Shown piece after piece: positions 35,734-45,029 of a DNA stretch of 64,000 bases. Positions within the stretch are counted from its first letter, which is position 1; every line of letters begins with the position of its first letter. The translations under genes and the position numbers were made by a program. Under the pieces are notes generated by a model. That model saw only the letters and a program-made list of their open reading frames with translations. It did not search any database and was not told the origin of the DNA. The DNA is from an uncultured Eggerthella sp. (GTDB lineage Bacteria > Actinomycetota > Coriobacteriia > Coriobacteriales > Eggerthellaceae): positions 180,276 to 244,275 of the forward strand of contig UQLU01000001.1 in assembly GCA_900542065.1 (NCBI GenBank). Direction: 5' to 3'.

Positions 35734-35937
35734 TTAAAACAACGTACTTAGGCCTGCAACTGAAAAGGCAAAATAAACAGCTATACCGATTGCGATTAAT
35801 AACGCGATAAAGCAGCCACATCCAATGCCAACTTTTCCACCTGTTGACATACGAGACTCTTCGCGTTCTTTGGCAAGTTTTTTGTCATCGAATGGATCAT
35901 TGAGCCAATCGTATTCTTCTTTTGGATGTTTCACCAT
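35734..35937 (-). CDS. Small single-pass membrane protein of unknown function
   Basis: The 67-residue protein has a charged N-terminus with the motif YDWLNDPFDDKK, a Gly/Cys-containing hydrophobic helix (about residues 35-60, GIGCGCFIALLIAIGIAVYF) and a short tail. I recognise no family. The ATG at 35937 has AGGAA 7 bases upstream, and the gene is wedged 9 bp after lepA and 18 bp before dus, so it is expressed with them and is probably real. Confidence 0.75.
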   Translation of the reverse strand: MVKHPKEEYDWLNDPFDDKKLAKEREESRMSTGGKVGIGCGCFIALLIAIGIAVYFAFSVAGLSTLF

Positions 35938-35946
35938 AAGGATTTC

Positions 35947-37752
35947 CTATTCGTCAACCTTCAAGATAGCCATAAATGCCTCTTGAGGAACCTCAACATT
36001 ACCAATACTCTTCATTCGTTTCTTGCCCTTTTTCTGCTTCTCTAAAAGCTTACGCTTTCGTGAAATGTCACCACCATAACACTTAGCTAAAACATCTTTA
36101 CGAAGGGCTCGAACGGTTTGTCTTGATAAAACACGAGATCCAACCGCTGCCTGAATAGGAACTTCAAACATTTGACGAGGAATAATTTCCTTTAGTTTTT
36201 CTGTCAAAACACGACCACGATCATATGCTTTATCACTATGAACAATAAACGATAATGCATCGATTGGTTTACCTGCTAACAAAATGTCAAGTTTAACCAG
36301 TTTGGATGGTTTATATTCATCAAAATCATAATCAAGAGAAGCGTATCCCTTTGTTCTGCTTTTAAGCTGATCAAAGTAATCCATAATGAGCTCAGAGAGA
36401 GGAATCTCCCAGAGCATTTCAACCGTCGTAGTGTTTAAGTAATTCATGGTCTTAAATTCACCGCGTCGAGAGACGGTAAGTTCCATTACGGCACCAACAT
36501 AATCAGGCGGAATGAGAATTTTTGCCTTGAGATACGGCTCTTCTATGTGTTCGATCTCGCTAGCATCGGGCATATCCTGTGGTGAATGAAGAGAAATCAT
36601 AGATCCATCGGTTTTAAAAACATGGTATTCAACTGATGGAGCCGTAGCTAAAAGATCTAGACCGAATTCGCGTTCAAGACGTTCTTTAATTACTTCCATA
36701 TGCAGAAGACCCAAGAAACCAACACGGAAACCAAAGCCAAGTGCATGACTATTTTCCGCTTCATAGATTAAAGCAGGGTCGTTAAGAGCAAGCTTTTCAA
36801 GCGCATCTTTAAGGTCTTCGTATTGGTCGCCCTCAATTGGGAAAAGACCGGTATATACCATAGGTTTTACATCGCGATATCCTGGAAGTGGCTCTGAGCA
36901 GCCTCCTTTAGCAAGAGTGATGGTGTCGCCTACCTTTACTTGAGAAGGATCCTTTAGACCGGTTACTAAATATCCAACTTCACCAACACCTAGTTCTTCA
37001 GCAGGCACTTCAGTTGGACGACGAACACCAACTTCTTCTACCAGAGCGGTGGTATCGGTAGCCATCATGCGTATGGATTGCCCTTTGCGCATGCACCCAT
37101 TAACTATACGCACGAGTGCGACAACACCGCGATAAGCATCAAAATACGAGTCGAAAATAAGAGCGGAAAGAGGAGCGTCAGGATCGCCTTCAGGATGTGG
37201 AATGTTGTACACAATCGACTCCAGTAAATCATGCACCCCAGCACCTGTTTTACCACTGGCTAAAATCGCATCATCAGCCGGAATAGCAAGACCCTCTTCT
37301 ATCTCTTCACGTACACGCTCAGGTTCAGCTGCAGGAAGATCAATCTTGTTGATGAGGGGAACAATTTCTAAGTTTGCGTTCATTGCCATCATGGCATTAG
37401 CGACCGTTTGTGCTTCAATGCCTTGAGTAGCATCAACTACTAAAACAGCCCCTTCACAAGCAGCTAAAGAACGAGAAACCTCGTAGGTAAAGTCAACATG
37501 GCCGGGCGTATCAATTAAGTTGAAATGATAAAGCTGGCCGTCATCGGCTCGATAATCAACACGTACTGCCTGACTTTTAATTGTGATGCCACGCTCGCGT
37601 TCGATATCCATTGAATCAAGAACTTGATCTTTCATATCGCGCTTAGAAACGGTTTCTGTCATTTCCAAGATGCGATCTGAAAGCGTCGATTTCCCATGGT
37701 CAATGTGGGCAATGATAGAAAAATTTCTTATGTATCGAGGATCGAGTGCCAT
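35947..37752 (-). CDS. lepA: Elongation factor 4 (LepA)
   Basis: LepA is a translational GTPase that affects initiation and back-translocates ribosomes in vitro. G1 is AHIDHGKST, followed by DTPGHVDF and NKIDLP; EF-G-like domains III and V and the LepA-specific C-terminal domain (YDFDEYKPSKLVKLDIL, DISRKRKLLEKQKKGKKRMK) follow. The 601 residues are typical. It is the first gene of a leftward run and diverges from rpsT. Confidence 0.98.
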   Translation of the reverse strand: MALDPRYIRNFSIIAHIDHGKSTLSDRILEMTETVSKRDMKDQVLDSMDIERERGITIKSQAVRVDYRADDGQLYHFNLIDTPGHVDFTYEVSRSLAACEGAVLVVDATQGIEAQTVANAMMAMNANLEIVPLINKIDLPAAEPERVREEIEEGLAIPADDAILASGKTGAGVHDLLESIVYNIPHPEGDPDAPLSALIFDSYFDAYRGVVALVRIVNGCMRKGQSIRMMATDTTALVEEVGVRRPTEVPAEELGVGEVGYLVTGLKDPSQVKVGDTITLAKGGCSEPLPGYRDVKPMVYTGLFPIEGDQYEDLKDALEKLALNDPALIYEAENSHALGFGFRVGFLGLLHMEVIKERLEREFGLDLLATAPSVEYHVFKTDGSMISLHSPQDMPDASEIEHIEEPYLKAKILIPPDYVGAVMELTVSRRGEFKTMNYLNTTTVEMLWEIPLSELIMDYFDQLKSRTKGYASLDYDFDEYKPSKLVKLDILLAGKPIDALSFIVHSDKAYDRGRVLTEKLKEIIPRQMFEVPIQAAVGSRVLSRQTVRALRKDVLAKCYGGDISRKRKLLEKQKKGKKRMKSIGNVEVPQEAFMAILKVDE

Positions 37753-37812
37753 AACATCCTATTCACTGGTTAACGGTTAAACTTTACTTGTATGAGTAAA
37801 CGCATAAATGTA

Positions 37813-37818
37813 TATAAT
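37813..37818 (+). promoter_or_regulatory. Probable -10 element upstream of rpsT
   Basis: A perfect TATAAT lies 160 bp upstream of rpsT with TTGTAT 19 bases before it. The spacing is long, so the -35 assignment is weak. A 15-bp palindrome (37839-37853) follows about 20 bp downstream. Confidence 0.4.
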
Positions 37819-37977
37819 ACGGTTTTAGAACAAAGTTTGGGTAGATTCTACCCTACTTGTGCGAAAGCTCTGCTAATTTGCGCATAATTTATGATATGCG
37901 ACTGTGCACAACACCTATATTGTGATACGATTCTAAGGCTTTCGTCTACAGAAAAGTAATTATATGGAGGATAAAAC

Positions 37978-38472
37978 GTGGCGAACATTAAAAGTCAAAA
38001 GAAGCGAATTATTACCAATGAAAAAGCACGCATGCGTAATCGTGCTGTCCGTTCTGAACTGAAAACCGCAGTTCGTGTTGTACGTGAAGCTGTAGAAGCA
38101 CAGGATGGAACCAAAGCTTACGCTGCTGCACTTGATGCTTGCCGCCTGCTTGACCGTGCAGCCTCCAAGGGCGTCATCCATAAGCGTCAGGCCGCTAATC
38201 GCAAGAGTGGCGTAATGAAGCTTGCTAATACGATTGTCACCCCTGAGATTGTTGCTGCTTACACTCCTGCACCAAAGAAGGAACAAGCAGCTACCGGTAA
38301 CAAGAAAGCTGCAGCTAAGGCTGCTCGCAAGGAAGCAATGGCAAAAGCTTCCGAGGAAAAGGCAGCACGTCGTGCTGAAACCGAAAAGCTCCAGGCAGCA
38401 GCTGCAAAGCGTAAGGCTGAAGAAGAAGCCGCAGCAGCAGCTGAAGAAGCTGAAGAAGAGGCTGCTGAATAA
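37978..38472 (+). CDS. rpsT: 30S ribosomal protein S20 with a long C-terminal extension
   Basis: S20 binds 16S rRNA during early 30S assembly. Residues 1-~88 are a full S20 (MANIKSQKKRIITNEKARMRN, KGVIHKRQAANRKSGVMKL). They are followed by ~76 extra residues made almost only of Ala, Lys, Glu and Arg, first basic and then strongly acidic, probably one long helix. Bacterial S20 is normally 85-95 residues. The GTG start at 37978 has GGAGG 9 bases upstream. No stop or frame break separates the two parts. It diverges from lepA and converges on holA. Confidence 0.96.
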   Translation: MANIKSQKKRIITNEKARMRNRAVRSELKTAVRVVREAVEAQDGTKAYAAALDACRLLDRAASKGVIHKRQAANRKSGVMKLANTIVTPEIVAAYTPAPKKEQAATGNKKAAAKAARKEAMAKASEEKAARRAETEKLQAAAAKRKAEEEAAAAAEEAEEEAAE

Positions 38473-38521
38473 GCTTTTTGGCGACGTAAGGCATCCTGCT
38501 CGGATCCCATTCGCATATCAA

Positions 38522-38556
38522 GAAAAGATAGGACCCAAAATGGGTCCTATCTTTTT
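38522..38556. terminator. Bidirectional terminator between rpsT and holA
   Basis: A ~14-bp perfect stem (AAAGATAGGACCCA and its complement) with a 3-base loop carries A residues on the left and T residues on the right. It can terminate rpsT on the plus strand and holA on the minus strand. Confidence 0.9.
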
Positions 38557-38589
38557 GTGTATAAATCGCTTAGATATGTATATAGGAAG

Positions 38590-39561
38590 TTATCCCCTCT
38601 TACACACTGAAAGAACCCACTTAAGGAACTCTTCTTCTTTATCTGAGCCGCTTTTCATAGCTTGTTCAGCATTGCGAGCTCTACGAAGAGCTTCAATAAG
38701 CTCTTGTAAGGAATAGTTTTTTACCCACATTTGGTAAAACCTAACTTTCCAACTAGGAAGCTTAAGCACTTTAGCAATTTGAGCTTCATCACCACGACGT
38801 ATTAAAGCTTTTACGCTAATAAGTTCCCTAATGCGCGTTGTGCACATAGTTAAAAGACCAAACACCGAAGTGCTTTCAATGCGATGAAGTAAGTAGATAC
38901 AACGTTCGGCATTTCTTGCTGCAAACGCATCAACAAATTCCCATGGTTTTATATCTTTAGTAAAAGAGACCATGGAAAGAACTTCATTTTCGTTAACGGG
39001 ATCAGATCCGCGATGCGACAAAGCGAGCTTTTTAATTTCGGCATCAAGGGCAACGGTATTGGTGCCAACAAGATCAAGCAAAGCAGACGCAGCACCTTCC
39101 GTAAAGGTAATACCATGACCTACCGCCATAGAGCGCACAACCTTGCCCATATCTTTTCGTTCGAAAGGCGTGCAATCAATTATCGCAGTTGGACCAAAGG
39201 CTGAAACAGCCTTATATAAGCGCGTATTCTTAGCAACTTTTTGTCCCACCATGCAAAGAACCGTTGTTTTGCAGGGCTCTTTTAGATAATCAATAACGAT
39301 CTCAGAGTCTGCCTTTTTCAACTTATCTACATCGTGAACTTCAACAAGACGCACCTCGCTTGCAAAAGGCAAGGTATTAGCAGCAGTAACTATATCCTCG
39401 CCGGTACAAGAAGTTCCAGAAAAAGTCTCTGAATTAAACGATAAATCACCCATTTTTTCAAGTCGCGCATGAAGACGCTTTAAGACCGTCTGACGTTTTA
39501 ATTCGTCTTCACCCGCAACAAGATACACAGGAAGTAATGCGTTGTTCTTATTATTAGCCAT
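38590..39561 (-). CDS. holA: DNA polymerase III delta subunit
   Basis: The delta subunit opens the sliding clamp within the clamp loader. The 323-residue protein begins LLPVYLVAGEDELKRQ, typical of HolA, and shows the family's helical C-terminus (LIEALRRARNAEQAMKSG). The ATG at 39561 lies 9 bp after comEC; a TTG two codons upstream is possible. comEA-comEC-holA-rpsT (opposite strand) is a common Gram-positive order. Confidence 0.94.
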   Translation of the reverse strand: MANNKNNALLPVYLVAGEDELKRQTVLKRLHARLEKMGDLSFNSETFSGTSCTGEDIVTAANTLPFASEVRLVEVHDVDKLKKADSEIVIDYLKEPCKTTVLCMVGQKVAKNTRLYKAVSAFGPTAIIDCTPFERKDMGKVVRSMAVGHGITFTEGAASALLDLVGTNTVALDAEIKKLALSHRGSDPVNENEVLSMVSFTKDIKPWEFVDAFAARNAERCIYLLHRIESTSVFGLLTMCTTRIRELISVKALIRRGDEAQIAKVLKLPSWKVRFYQMWVKNYSLQELIEALRRARNAEQAMKSGSDKEEEFLKWVLSVCKRG

Positions 39562-39570
39562 AATCAAATC

Positions 39571-41928
39571 TTATCGTAGCGAATGAATATTTATCTGATC
39601 TGAAGTAAAACTACATACGACATCTCCGTTTGTATCACTTCTCAGGATGGTTGACTCTACTGCTTCTAATCGATCAATAGTTTCTTCAGATGGATGTCCA
39701 TACCTGTTATCTTTTCCAACGCTAATAAGAGCGATTTTAGGGCGAAGTTTTTCAATCAAAGAGTCGGTTAAAGAGGCTTTAGCACCGTGATGAGAAACTT
39801 TTAAAATATCAATGTGCTCAATCTGATACTTATTAACAAGAGGCTCTAGCGTTTGAGCCTCTGCGTCCCCACAAAACAAGCCCGTCCAATCAACTATTGA
39901 GTCCTGATTAGAATCAATACGTAAAAGACAACAGATACTGTCCTGGTTTCCTCCAGTATCATTTAGGTTTTCTGGTGAAAGGACCGTGAAGCTAACCGTA
40001 TCAAGTGAAATGGTATCTTTCGCTTTAATGTAGGTAACGTTTGAAGCACCTACGAGATAGATAGCATCATCAATAAGTTCACGAGCACTATCATCATTAA
40101 CATTCTGCATACCTTCGGCTAGAATCACCCGATCGCACCTTACAATTCCTTTTAAATCGCGCATAGCACCGCAGTGATCGCTATCTGCATGAGTAATGAG
40201 AATGGCATCAAGATGCGTTATGCCACTTCGTGCCAATCCAGAATATAGCTTTTTAGATTGATAACCTGTGTCTATAAGGAGGGTTTGATTATTGCTTTTA
40301 ACAAGAAAAGCATCTCCTTGACCAACATCAATCATAGTTATAGACGTGCCATACCAAGGAGCGAAGCTTATAGCAACGAATAAACAAAAAAGACTAACTA
40401 TTCCCGCGATTAATTTTCGCGTTATTTTTAGAGGCCAAAGAATCCAAAGTGCACATCCAAAGCCCATTGAAAGAGCAACTAAAAGCGGCAGAGAAGAATC
40501 CATTGGTACTGCAGCAAAAGGCACCCAAGATAACGCATGTATAAACATACAAAACACCTGCGTTACCCCTATAGCAAATGTTAGCAATACCAAGCAGAGA
40601 GGCTCTAGTGGCAAAGCAACAAATGCAATAAGACCAACAATGCATATTATGCTTACTAACACCGATGCAACACAATTAGCAAGTGGTGCAATTATTGAAA
40701 ACATAGCAAAAGAAGCAATACTAAGCGGAAAAGTTAAAACCAGTGATGCTAATGTCATCGCAATAGGATCAATAAGAAACGTTTGAACAAAGCGGTTTTT
40801 CACCCTCATCCAAGAACTGATTAGTGGCATAAAGAGCACTATTCCTAGGGTAGATAACGCAGATAAAGCAAAAGACAAGGAAAATGCAGTTGAAGGACTA
40901 ATCACCATCAATATAACAAATACAATGCCCAAACCAGAAAGCGCATGTGATCGACGTGACATAGTAAAAGAGAGAATGGAAACCCCAGTCATTAAAGCAG
41001 CACGAATACATGAAATAGGAAAACCAACCATGCAAACATAGATCTCAAGTAAAGTAATTTGTATTCCTATTGCTATCGCTTTTGAGATCCTTAGCCCTCG
41101 CAATACCAAAGAAACAAAACCCATAACTATTACTAAATGAGATCCAGACACTGCAACTAAATGAGCCAACCCTAGTATTTTTACTTCCTGATATAGCGAC
41201 AGTTCAAAAAGTTCTGTCCTATCCCCTAGTACCAATCCCTTTAAAAGCGCGATTGATTCGGTATTGATGTTCTCCTCTGGGGTGGGAGTTGAAGTATGTT
41301 TTTGCTGATCTATTCGTTGGGTAAAAGCATTTCGAATATGTATAACCGACCCCATTATAGAAGCCGTGCTGATCTCATACGATTCAATCGTAGCGGTTGC
41401 AAGGATCCCTTCTCTGTTGTATCTCTTAATTTGAGAATCAGTTGGCAAAGAATAGTTTGCCTGTGCACTAAATTCATCACCATATTTAAGTTGAGAATTC
41501 GGTAAATATAGTGTGACCAATCCAATTTCCTTAGAGTGATGAGAAACCTCAGCTACAACAGAACTACCATAAAACCCTTGTGTTGGGTCTTCGGTAATCC
41601 TAAACAAACAGGTAGTTCCACTGACTTTAAGCAGTTCCGTACGTTGAAGGTCTAAGGCGATTACCTGATTAGTCCATAGCAATGATCCAAGTATGAAAAA
41701 GATCGAGATTACACAAAGAAAAATTGAAATATTATTTCTTAAGCACACCAATAGGACAATCGAAATGCTTACTAAAGCTATCATGCAGCATGTCAGGAAT
41801 GTATAAACATCAATATAGTCGGTAATTACAGAAGAGGTATAGCAACCCAGCCATAGCACCAAACCACACCAAAGCAAGGCAGGAATAGAGGGGCGTTTAG
41901 CATAATGCTCTGGTAGTGGCACTCTCAT
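39571..41928 (-). CDS. comEC: DNA uptake channel protein ComEC/Rec2
   Basis: ComEC moves single-stranded transforming DNA across the membrane. The 785-residue protein has N-terminal membrane helices with a DUF4131-like OB region, a Competence domain (~220-480; GLVLGDRTEL, AVSGSHLVIV) and a C-terminal metallo-beta-lactamase domain with HADSDH near 573. The domain set looks complete. Start overlaps the comEA stop as ATGA. No pilus or DprA gene is in the window, so competence cannot be judged here. Confidence 0.95.
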   Translation of the reverse strand: MRVPLPEHYAKRPSIPALLWCGLVLWLGCYTSSVITDYIDVYTFLTCCMIALVSISIVLLVCLRNNISIFLCVISIFFILGSLLWTNQVIALDLQRTELLKVSGTTCLFRITEDPTQGFYGSSVVAEVSHHSKEIGLVTLYLPNSQLKYGDEFSAQANYSLPTDSQIKRYNREGILATATIESYEISTASIMGSVIHIRNAFTQRIDQQKHTSTPTPEENINTESIALLKGLVLGDRTELFELSLYQEVKILGLAHLVAVSGSHLVIVMGFVSLVLRGLRISKAIAIGIQITLLEIYVCMVGFPISCIRAALMTGVSILSFTMSRRSHALSGLGIVFVILMVISPSTAFSLSFALSALSTLGIVLFMPLISSWMRVKNRFVQTFLIDPIAMTLASLVLTFPLSIASFAMFSIIAPLANCVASVLVSIICIVGLIAFVALPLEPLCLVLLTFAIGVTQVFCMFIHALSWVPFAAVPMDSSLPLLVALSMGFGCALWILWPLKITRKLIAGIVSLFCLFVAISFAPWYGTSITMIDVGQGDAFLVKSNNQTLLIDTGYQSKKLYSGLARSGITHLDAILITHADSDHCGAMRDLKGIVRCDRVILAEGMQNVNDDSARELIDDAIYLVGASNVTYIKAKDTISLDTVSFTVLSPENLNDTGGNQDSICCLLRIDSNQDSIVDWTGLFCGDAEAQTLEPLVNKYQIEHIDILKVSHHGAKASLTDSLIEKLRPKIALISVGKDNRYGHPSEETIDRLEAVESTILRSDTNGDVVCSFTSDQINIHSLR

Positions 41929-42611
41929 ACGGTAATAGCGTCTTTCATCGCTTCAAACTTTTTTTCGCCAATACCCGATACTTCTTTAATCTCTTCAATT
42001 GAAGAAAATGAGCCATGCTCTTGACGATATGCAATGATTTTATCGGCAGTAGCTTCTCCTACCCCATCAAGGCTCATAAGCTCTTCAGTAGAAGCCGTAT
42101 TAATGTTAATCTTGCCCTTCGTTGCTCCTTCGTTTGAATTAGAAGAATGAGACGATCCGTTTTCCAATACTGTCTTGGCATCTTCAGTACTACCAACAAT
42201 AATTTGCTCTCCATCAGTTAATTGACGCGCTAAATTAACGCTGCTGGTATTAGCATCTTTCGACATACCTCCTGCTGCAGTTACCGCATCAGAGACTCTA
42301 GAACCCTGTGGTAATTCGTAGAGACCTGGATTTTTTACGCTACCTGCAATATGAACAAATATTGTTGAAGATTGCGCCTCATTGGTATCGGCATACTCAT
42401 TATTTTCACTTTGAGAAACTACAATATCGCCAGAATCATTATTTACAGATGAAGGATCTTTGTGAGCTGTTGTAACTACGTTCCAGAATGTTCCAAGCAC
42501 TACCAAAGCTATAACTATAAGTACTGCCCCTAATAAAACAATTATTGGTAATTTAGGGTTTGCAATACCCGCTTTTTGCTTTAAGGAATCTGCCTCATCA
42601 AGAAACGACAT
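41925..42611 (-). CDS. comEA: DNA-binding competence protein ComEA
   Basis: ComEA is the membrane-anchored DNA receptor that feeds ComEC. It has one membrane helix (~22-45), a polar linker, an SLBB domain (~85-145; VHIAGSVKNPGLYELP) and a C-terminal helix-hairpin-helix pair (~165-228; ININTASTEELMSLDGVGE). The ATG at 42611 has AAAGGA upstream. It is the first gene of comEA-comEC-holA. Confidence 0.95.
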   Translation of the reverse strand: MSFLDEADSLKQKAGIANPKLPIIVLLGAVLIVIALVVLGTFWNVVTTAHKDPSSVNNDSGDIVVSQSENNEYADTNEAQSSTIFVHIAGSVKNPGLYELPQGSRVSDAVTAAGGMSKDANTSSVNLARQLTDGEQIIVGSTEDAKTVLENGSSHSSNSNEGATKGKININTASTEELMSLDGVGEATADKIIAYRQEHGSFSSIEEIKEVSGIGEKKFEAMKDAITV

Positions 42612-42799
42612 GAGAATCCTTTCTCGTATTCTGGCTTTAAGAATAGAAAAGAAAACTCACATAAAAACGAACTTTAGAGCACAGATAGTGCATAAATAAG
42701 AAACATCAAGTGCACTTAGATCTCATACCAGATACATGTATTGTGCATCTATCACTCACACACATCACAAGAAATCGCTCGGGATATGAAAATAAAATA

Positions 42800-42831
42800 A
42801 ACCCGTATGATCCTTAGGAATCATACGGGTT
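42800..42831 (-). terminator. Terminator after thiI
   Basis: AACCCGTATGAT pairs with ATCATACGGGTT, with an extra inner CC/GG pair and a one-base bulge; on the minus strand TTTATTTTATTTTC follows. It ends the mihF-gmk-rpoZ-thiI unit. Confidence 0.88.
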
Positions 42832-42886
42832 CGTTATTATACGAAAAAGTATTAGAGCCCTATACCCTTCACAACACCACAGATGG

Positions 42887-44143
42887 TTATCCTTCTTTGG
42901 CAGCCTTTCGTTCCACGCGAGGAATCTTATAAGAAGGACAGGTATAGGTATGAATTTCAACATTATCGAGAGCCTCTTGCGCCCAATCATCCATAGGAAG
43001 CGATTCTTCTGCAGCTAACACCTTAGGAAGCTTTGCATGTGTCTCAGGGTTTCGAGGCATAAAAAGCGTACAACAATCAGGAGCATCTTGAGAGGAAATT
43101 TCAAAGGTTCCTAACTTTTGTGCTTCGTTGATTATTTCAATCTTGTCAAAACCAACCAAAGGCCTGTAAATCGGAATTGAAACCGATTGATTTACCACAA
43201 GCATATTGTCCATAGTTTGCGAAGCTACTTGCCCAAGACTTTCGCCCGTTACCAGAGCTTTAGCTCCTTCTCGATTGGCAATGCGGTCAGCGATTCTAAA
43301 CATCAAACGTCGATACAAAATAACGCGAAGTTCTGGTGGTGCTAATGCAGAAATTTCACGTTGATAAGTACCAATAGGAACAATATACAAACGAGCAAAG
43401 CATCCTGTTCGTTCAAGAACCTCCGCAATGTCCTGAACGAGGTATTCACTTGTCGCTGAAGTTTCTGGCCTACCAGAAAAATGAACTCCAATACACGTTG
43501 CACCTCTGCGCGCAATACGCCAGGTTGCTACAGGAGAATCTATGCCCGATGAAAGCAAACAAATTGCTTTACCTGCACTACCAACAGGCAATCCGCCAAT
43601 ACCCTGAATACTACGACCGTAGATATAAGTAGATCCTTGAATAACCTCTACACGTACTTCTACATCAGGATTTTTCATAGCAACTTTTTTATCAGGAAAT
43701 GCACGGCAAAGAGCGGCACCAACCAATTGGTTGAGTTGCATAGAATCGATAGCAAAATCGGTATGGTTTCTACGGGCTTGGACTTTAAACGTTTGGAACT
43801 CGCCCACATCATTAAGTGCCATGCAAGCAGTTTCATACATTTCATCGAGTTCTTGAGCACAGCGATAGCCACTCGAAACACGAGCAATACCAGGAACGCC
43901 TGCAATTTGATCAGCTAGCGAACAAGCATCCTCAAAGGAACTGCCATCTTCCATAAATAAGCAAATTCGTCCAGAAATACGACGAATACGCACGGTGCTG
44001 TCTTGAATAAGAGCTTCGATATTAGAAATGAGCTGCTGTTCAAATTTTTTACGATTATGGCCTTTAAGGCCAATTTCATGATAATGAACAAGGCAGACAC
44101 GATGACGCGTCTGCCTTTCTTCAAAATTACTATTATCGGTCAT
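42887..44143 (-). CDS. thiI: tRNA 4-thiouridine synthetase ThiI
   Basis: ThiI adenylates U8 of tRNA and inserts sulfur; it may also supply sulfur for thiamine. A ferredoxin-like start (HYHEIGLKGHNRKKFE) and a THUMP domain (~60-165) precede the PP-loop SSGIDSPVA near 190 and the DCCTLFMPRNP signature near 350. The C-terminal rhodanese domain of E. coli ThiI is absent, as in most Gram-positive ThiI. The ATG at 44143 is 23 bp after rpoZ. Confidence 0.95.
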   Translation of the reverse strand: MTDNSNFEERQTRHRVCLVHYHEIGLKGHNRKKFEQQLISNIEALIQDSTVRIRRISGRICLFMEDGSSFEDACSLADQIAGVPGIARVSSGYRCAQELDEMYETACMALNDVGEFQTFKVQARRNHTDFAIDSMQLNQLVGAALCRAFPDKKVAMKNPDVEVRVEVIQGSTYIYGRSIQGIGGLPVGSAGKAICLLSSGIDSPVATWRIARRGATCIGVHFSGRPETSATSEYLVQDIAEVLERTGCFARLYIVPIGTYQREISALAPPELRVILYRRLMFRIADRIANREGAKALVTGESLGQVASQTMDNMLVVNQSVSIPIYRPLVGFDKIEIINEAQKLGTFEISSQDAPDCCTLFMPRNPETHAKLPKVLAAEESLPMDDWAQEALDNVEIHTYTCPSYKIPRVERKAAKEG

Positions 44144-44166
44144 TGATAACAAAAATCCTTAAAGAT

Positions 44167-44427
44167 TTAGTGATTGTGAACATCAATCGTAGATGGATCA
44201 TAAGATACATCGCCACGAGCAATTTCATCAAAAGCAATAGAAAGAGGACGGCGATTGTTAGCTTTTGCAATATCAACAGCAGTCTGAAGCTGGATAGCAC
44301 GATTGCGCTGACCACGCATCATTTCATTGATGTCGTGAGCGCGCTTAGAAGCAAGTGCACAAAGCAAAAAGCGGTCATCGTCAGTTTGATCTAACAATAC
44401 GTCAATCTTTGGTTCGATAATGCTCAT
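44167..44427 (-). CDS. rpoZ: RNA polymerase omega subunit
   Basis: Omega helps assemble beta' into RNA polymerase. The 86-residue protein has the family core RFLLCALASKRAHDINEMMRG and ends PLSIAFDEIARGDVSY. The ATG is at 44427. gmk-rpoZ adjacency is widely conserved and supports the call. Confidence 0.96.
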   Translation of the reverse strand: MSIIEPKIDVLLDQTDDDRFLLCALASKRAHDINEMMRGQRNRAIQLQTAVDIAKANNRRPLSIAFDEIARGDVSYDPSTIDVHNH

Positions 44428-44432
44428 CTTGA

Positions 44433-45029
44433 CTAGATCCCTTTCGTATCATTTGCAAACGAATTTATAACAGCAGTAAGTTCGTTTACCGCTTGTTCAA
44501 GGTCATCATTGACAACCTGAATATCATACTCCATTTTTTGAGCTAACTCTACCTCTGCTGTTTTCATTCGCGAAGAAATTACATCATCAGATTCAGTGCC
44601 ACGACTGCGAAGACGTCGTTCCAATTCTTCAAGAGAAGGTGGCTCTATGAAAACAAGATGAGCCTCAGGGATAACATTACGTACCTGAAGCGCTCCTTGG
44701 ACATCAATTTCAAGAATTACTTGTTCTCCCGCTTTCATGTGTTCTAGAACGCTTTCCTTAAGTGTTCCATAGTAATTGTCATGAACTTTAGCCCACTCAA
44801 GAAAACCGTCATGATTCACAAGTTCAAGAAAATGATCTTTATCAAGAAAATAGTAATGAACACCTTCTTCTTCCCCAGGACGAGGATTGCGGGTAGTAGC
44901 AGAAACGGATACCCAAGCATCGGGTATCCGTTCAATAACCTTTGATAATAATGTACCTTTTCCTGCTCCAGAGGGACCAGAGATTACAAATAAATTACCG
45001 AGGCGGCTATTATTTTCCAAGACGATCAA
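44433..45029 (-). CDS. gmk: Guanylate kinase
   Basis: Gmk phosphorylates GMP to GDP. The P-loop GPSGAGKGT is near residue 19, with the GMP-binding segments SVSATTRNPRPGE and GVHYYFLD. No ATG is available before the P-loop; TTG codons at 45029 and 45020 are the options, both overlapping the end of mihF. GAAAG 6 bases upstream favours 45029 (198 residues). Confidence 0.96.
   Translation of the reverse strand: MIVLENNSRLGNLFVISGPSGAGKGTLLSKVIERIPDAWVSVSATTRNPRPGEEEGVHYYFLDKDHFLELVNHDGFLEWAKVHDNYYGTLKESVLEHMKAGEQVILEIDVQGALQVRNVIPEAHLVFIEPPSLEELERRLRSRGTESDDVISSRMKTAEVELAQKMEYDIQVVNDDLEQAVNELTAVINSFANDTKGI

Noticed and set aside
38222..38716. A 164-codon open frame overlapping rpsT and holA on the plus strand
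   Set aside because: It is a Lys/Leu/Gln-rich shadow of the GC-biased rpsT extension and runs across the bidirectional terminator.
39571..42611. Evidence that the organism is naturally transformable
   Set aside because: comEA and comEC look intact, but the rest of the uptake apparatus is outside the window and these genes persist in non-competent lineages.
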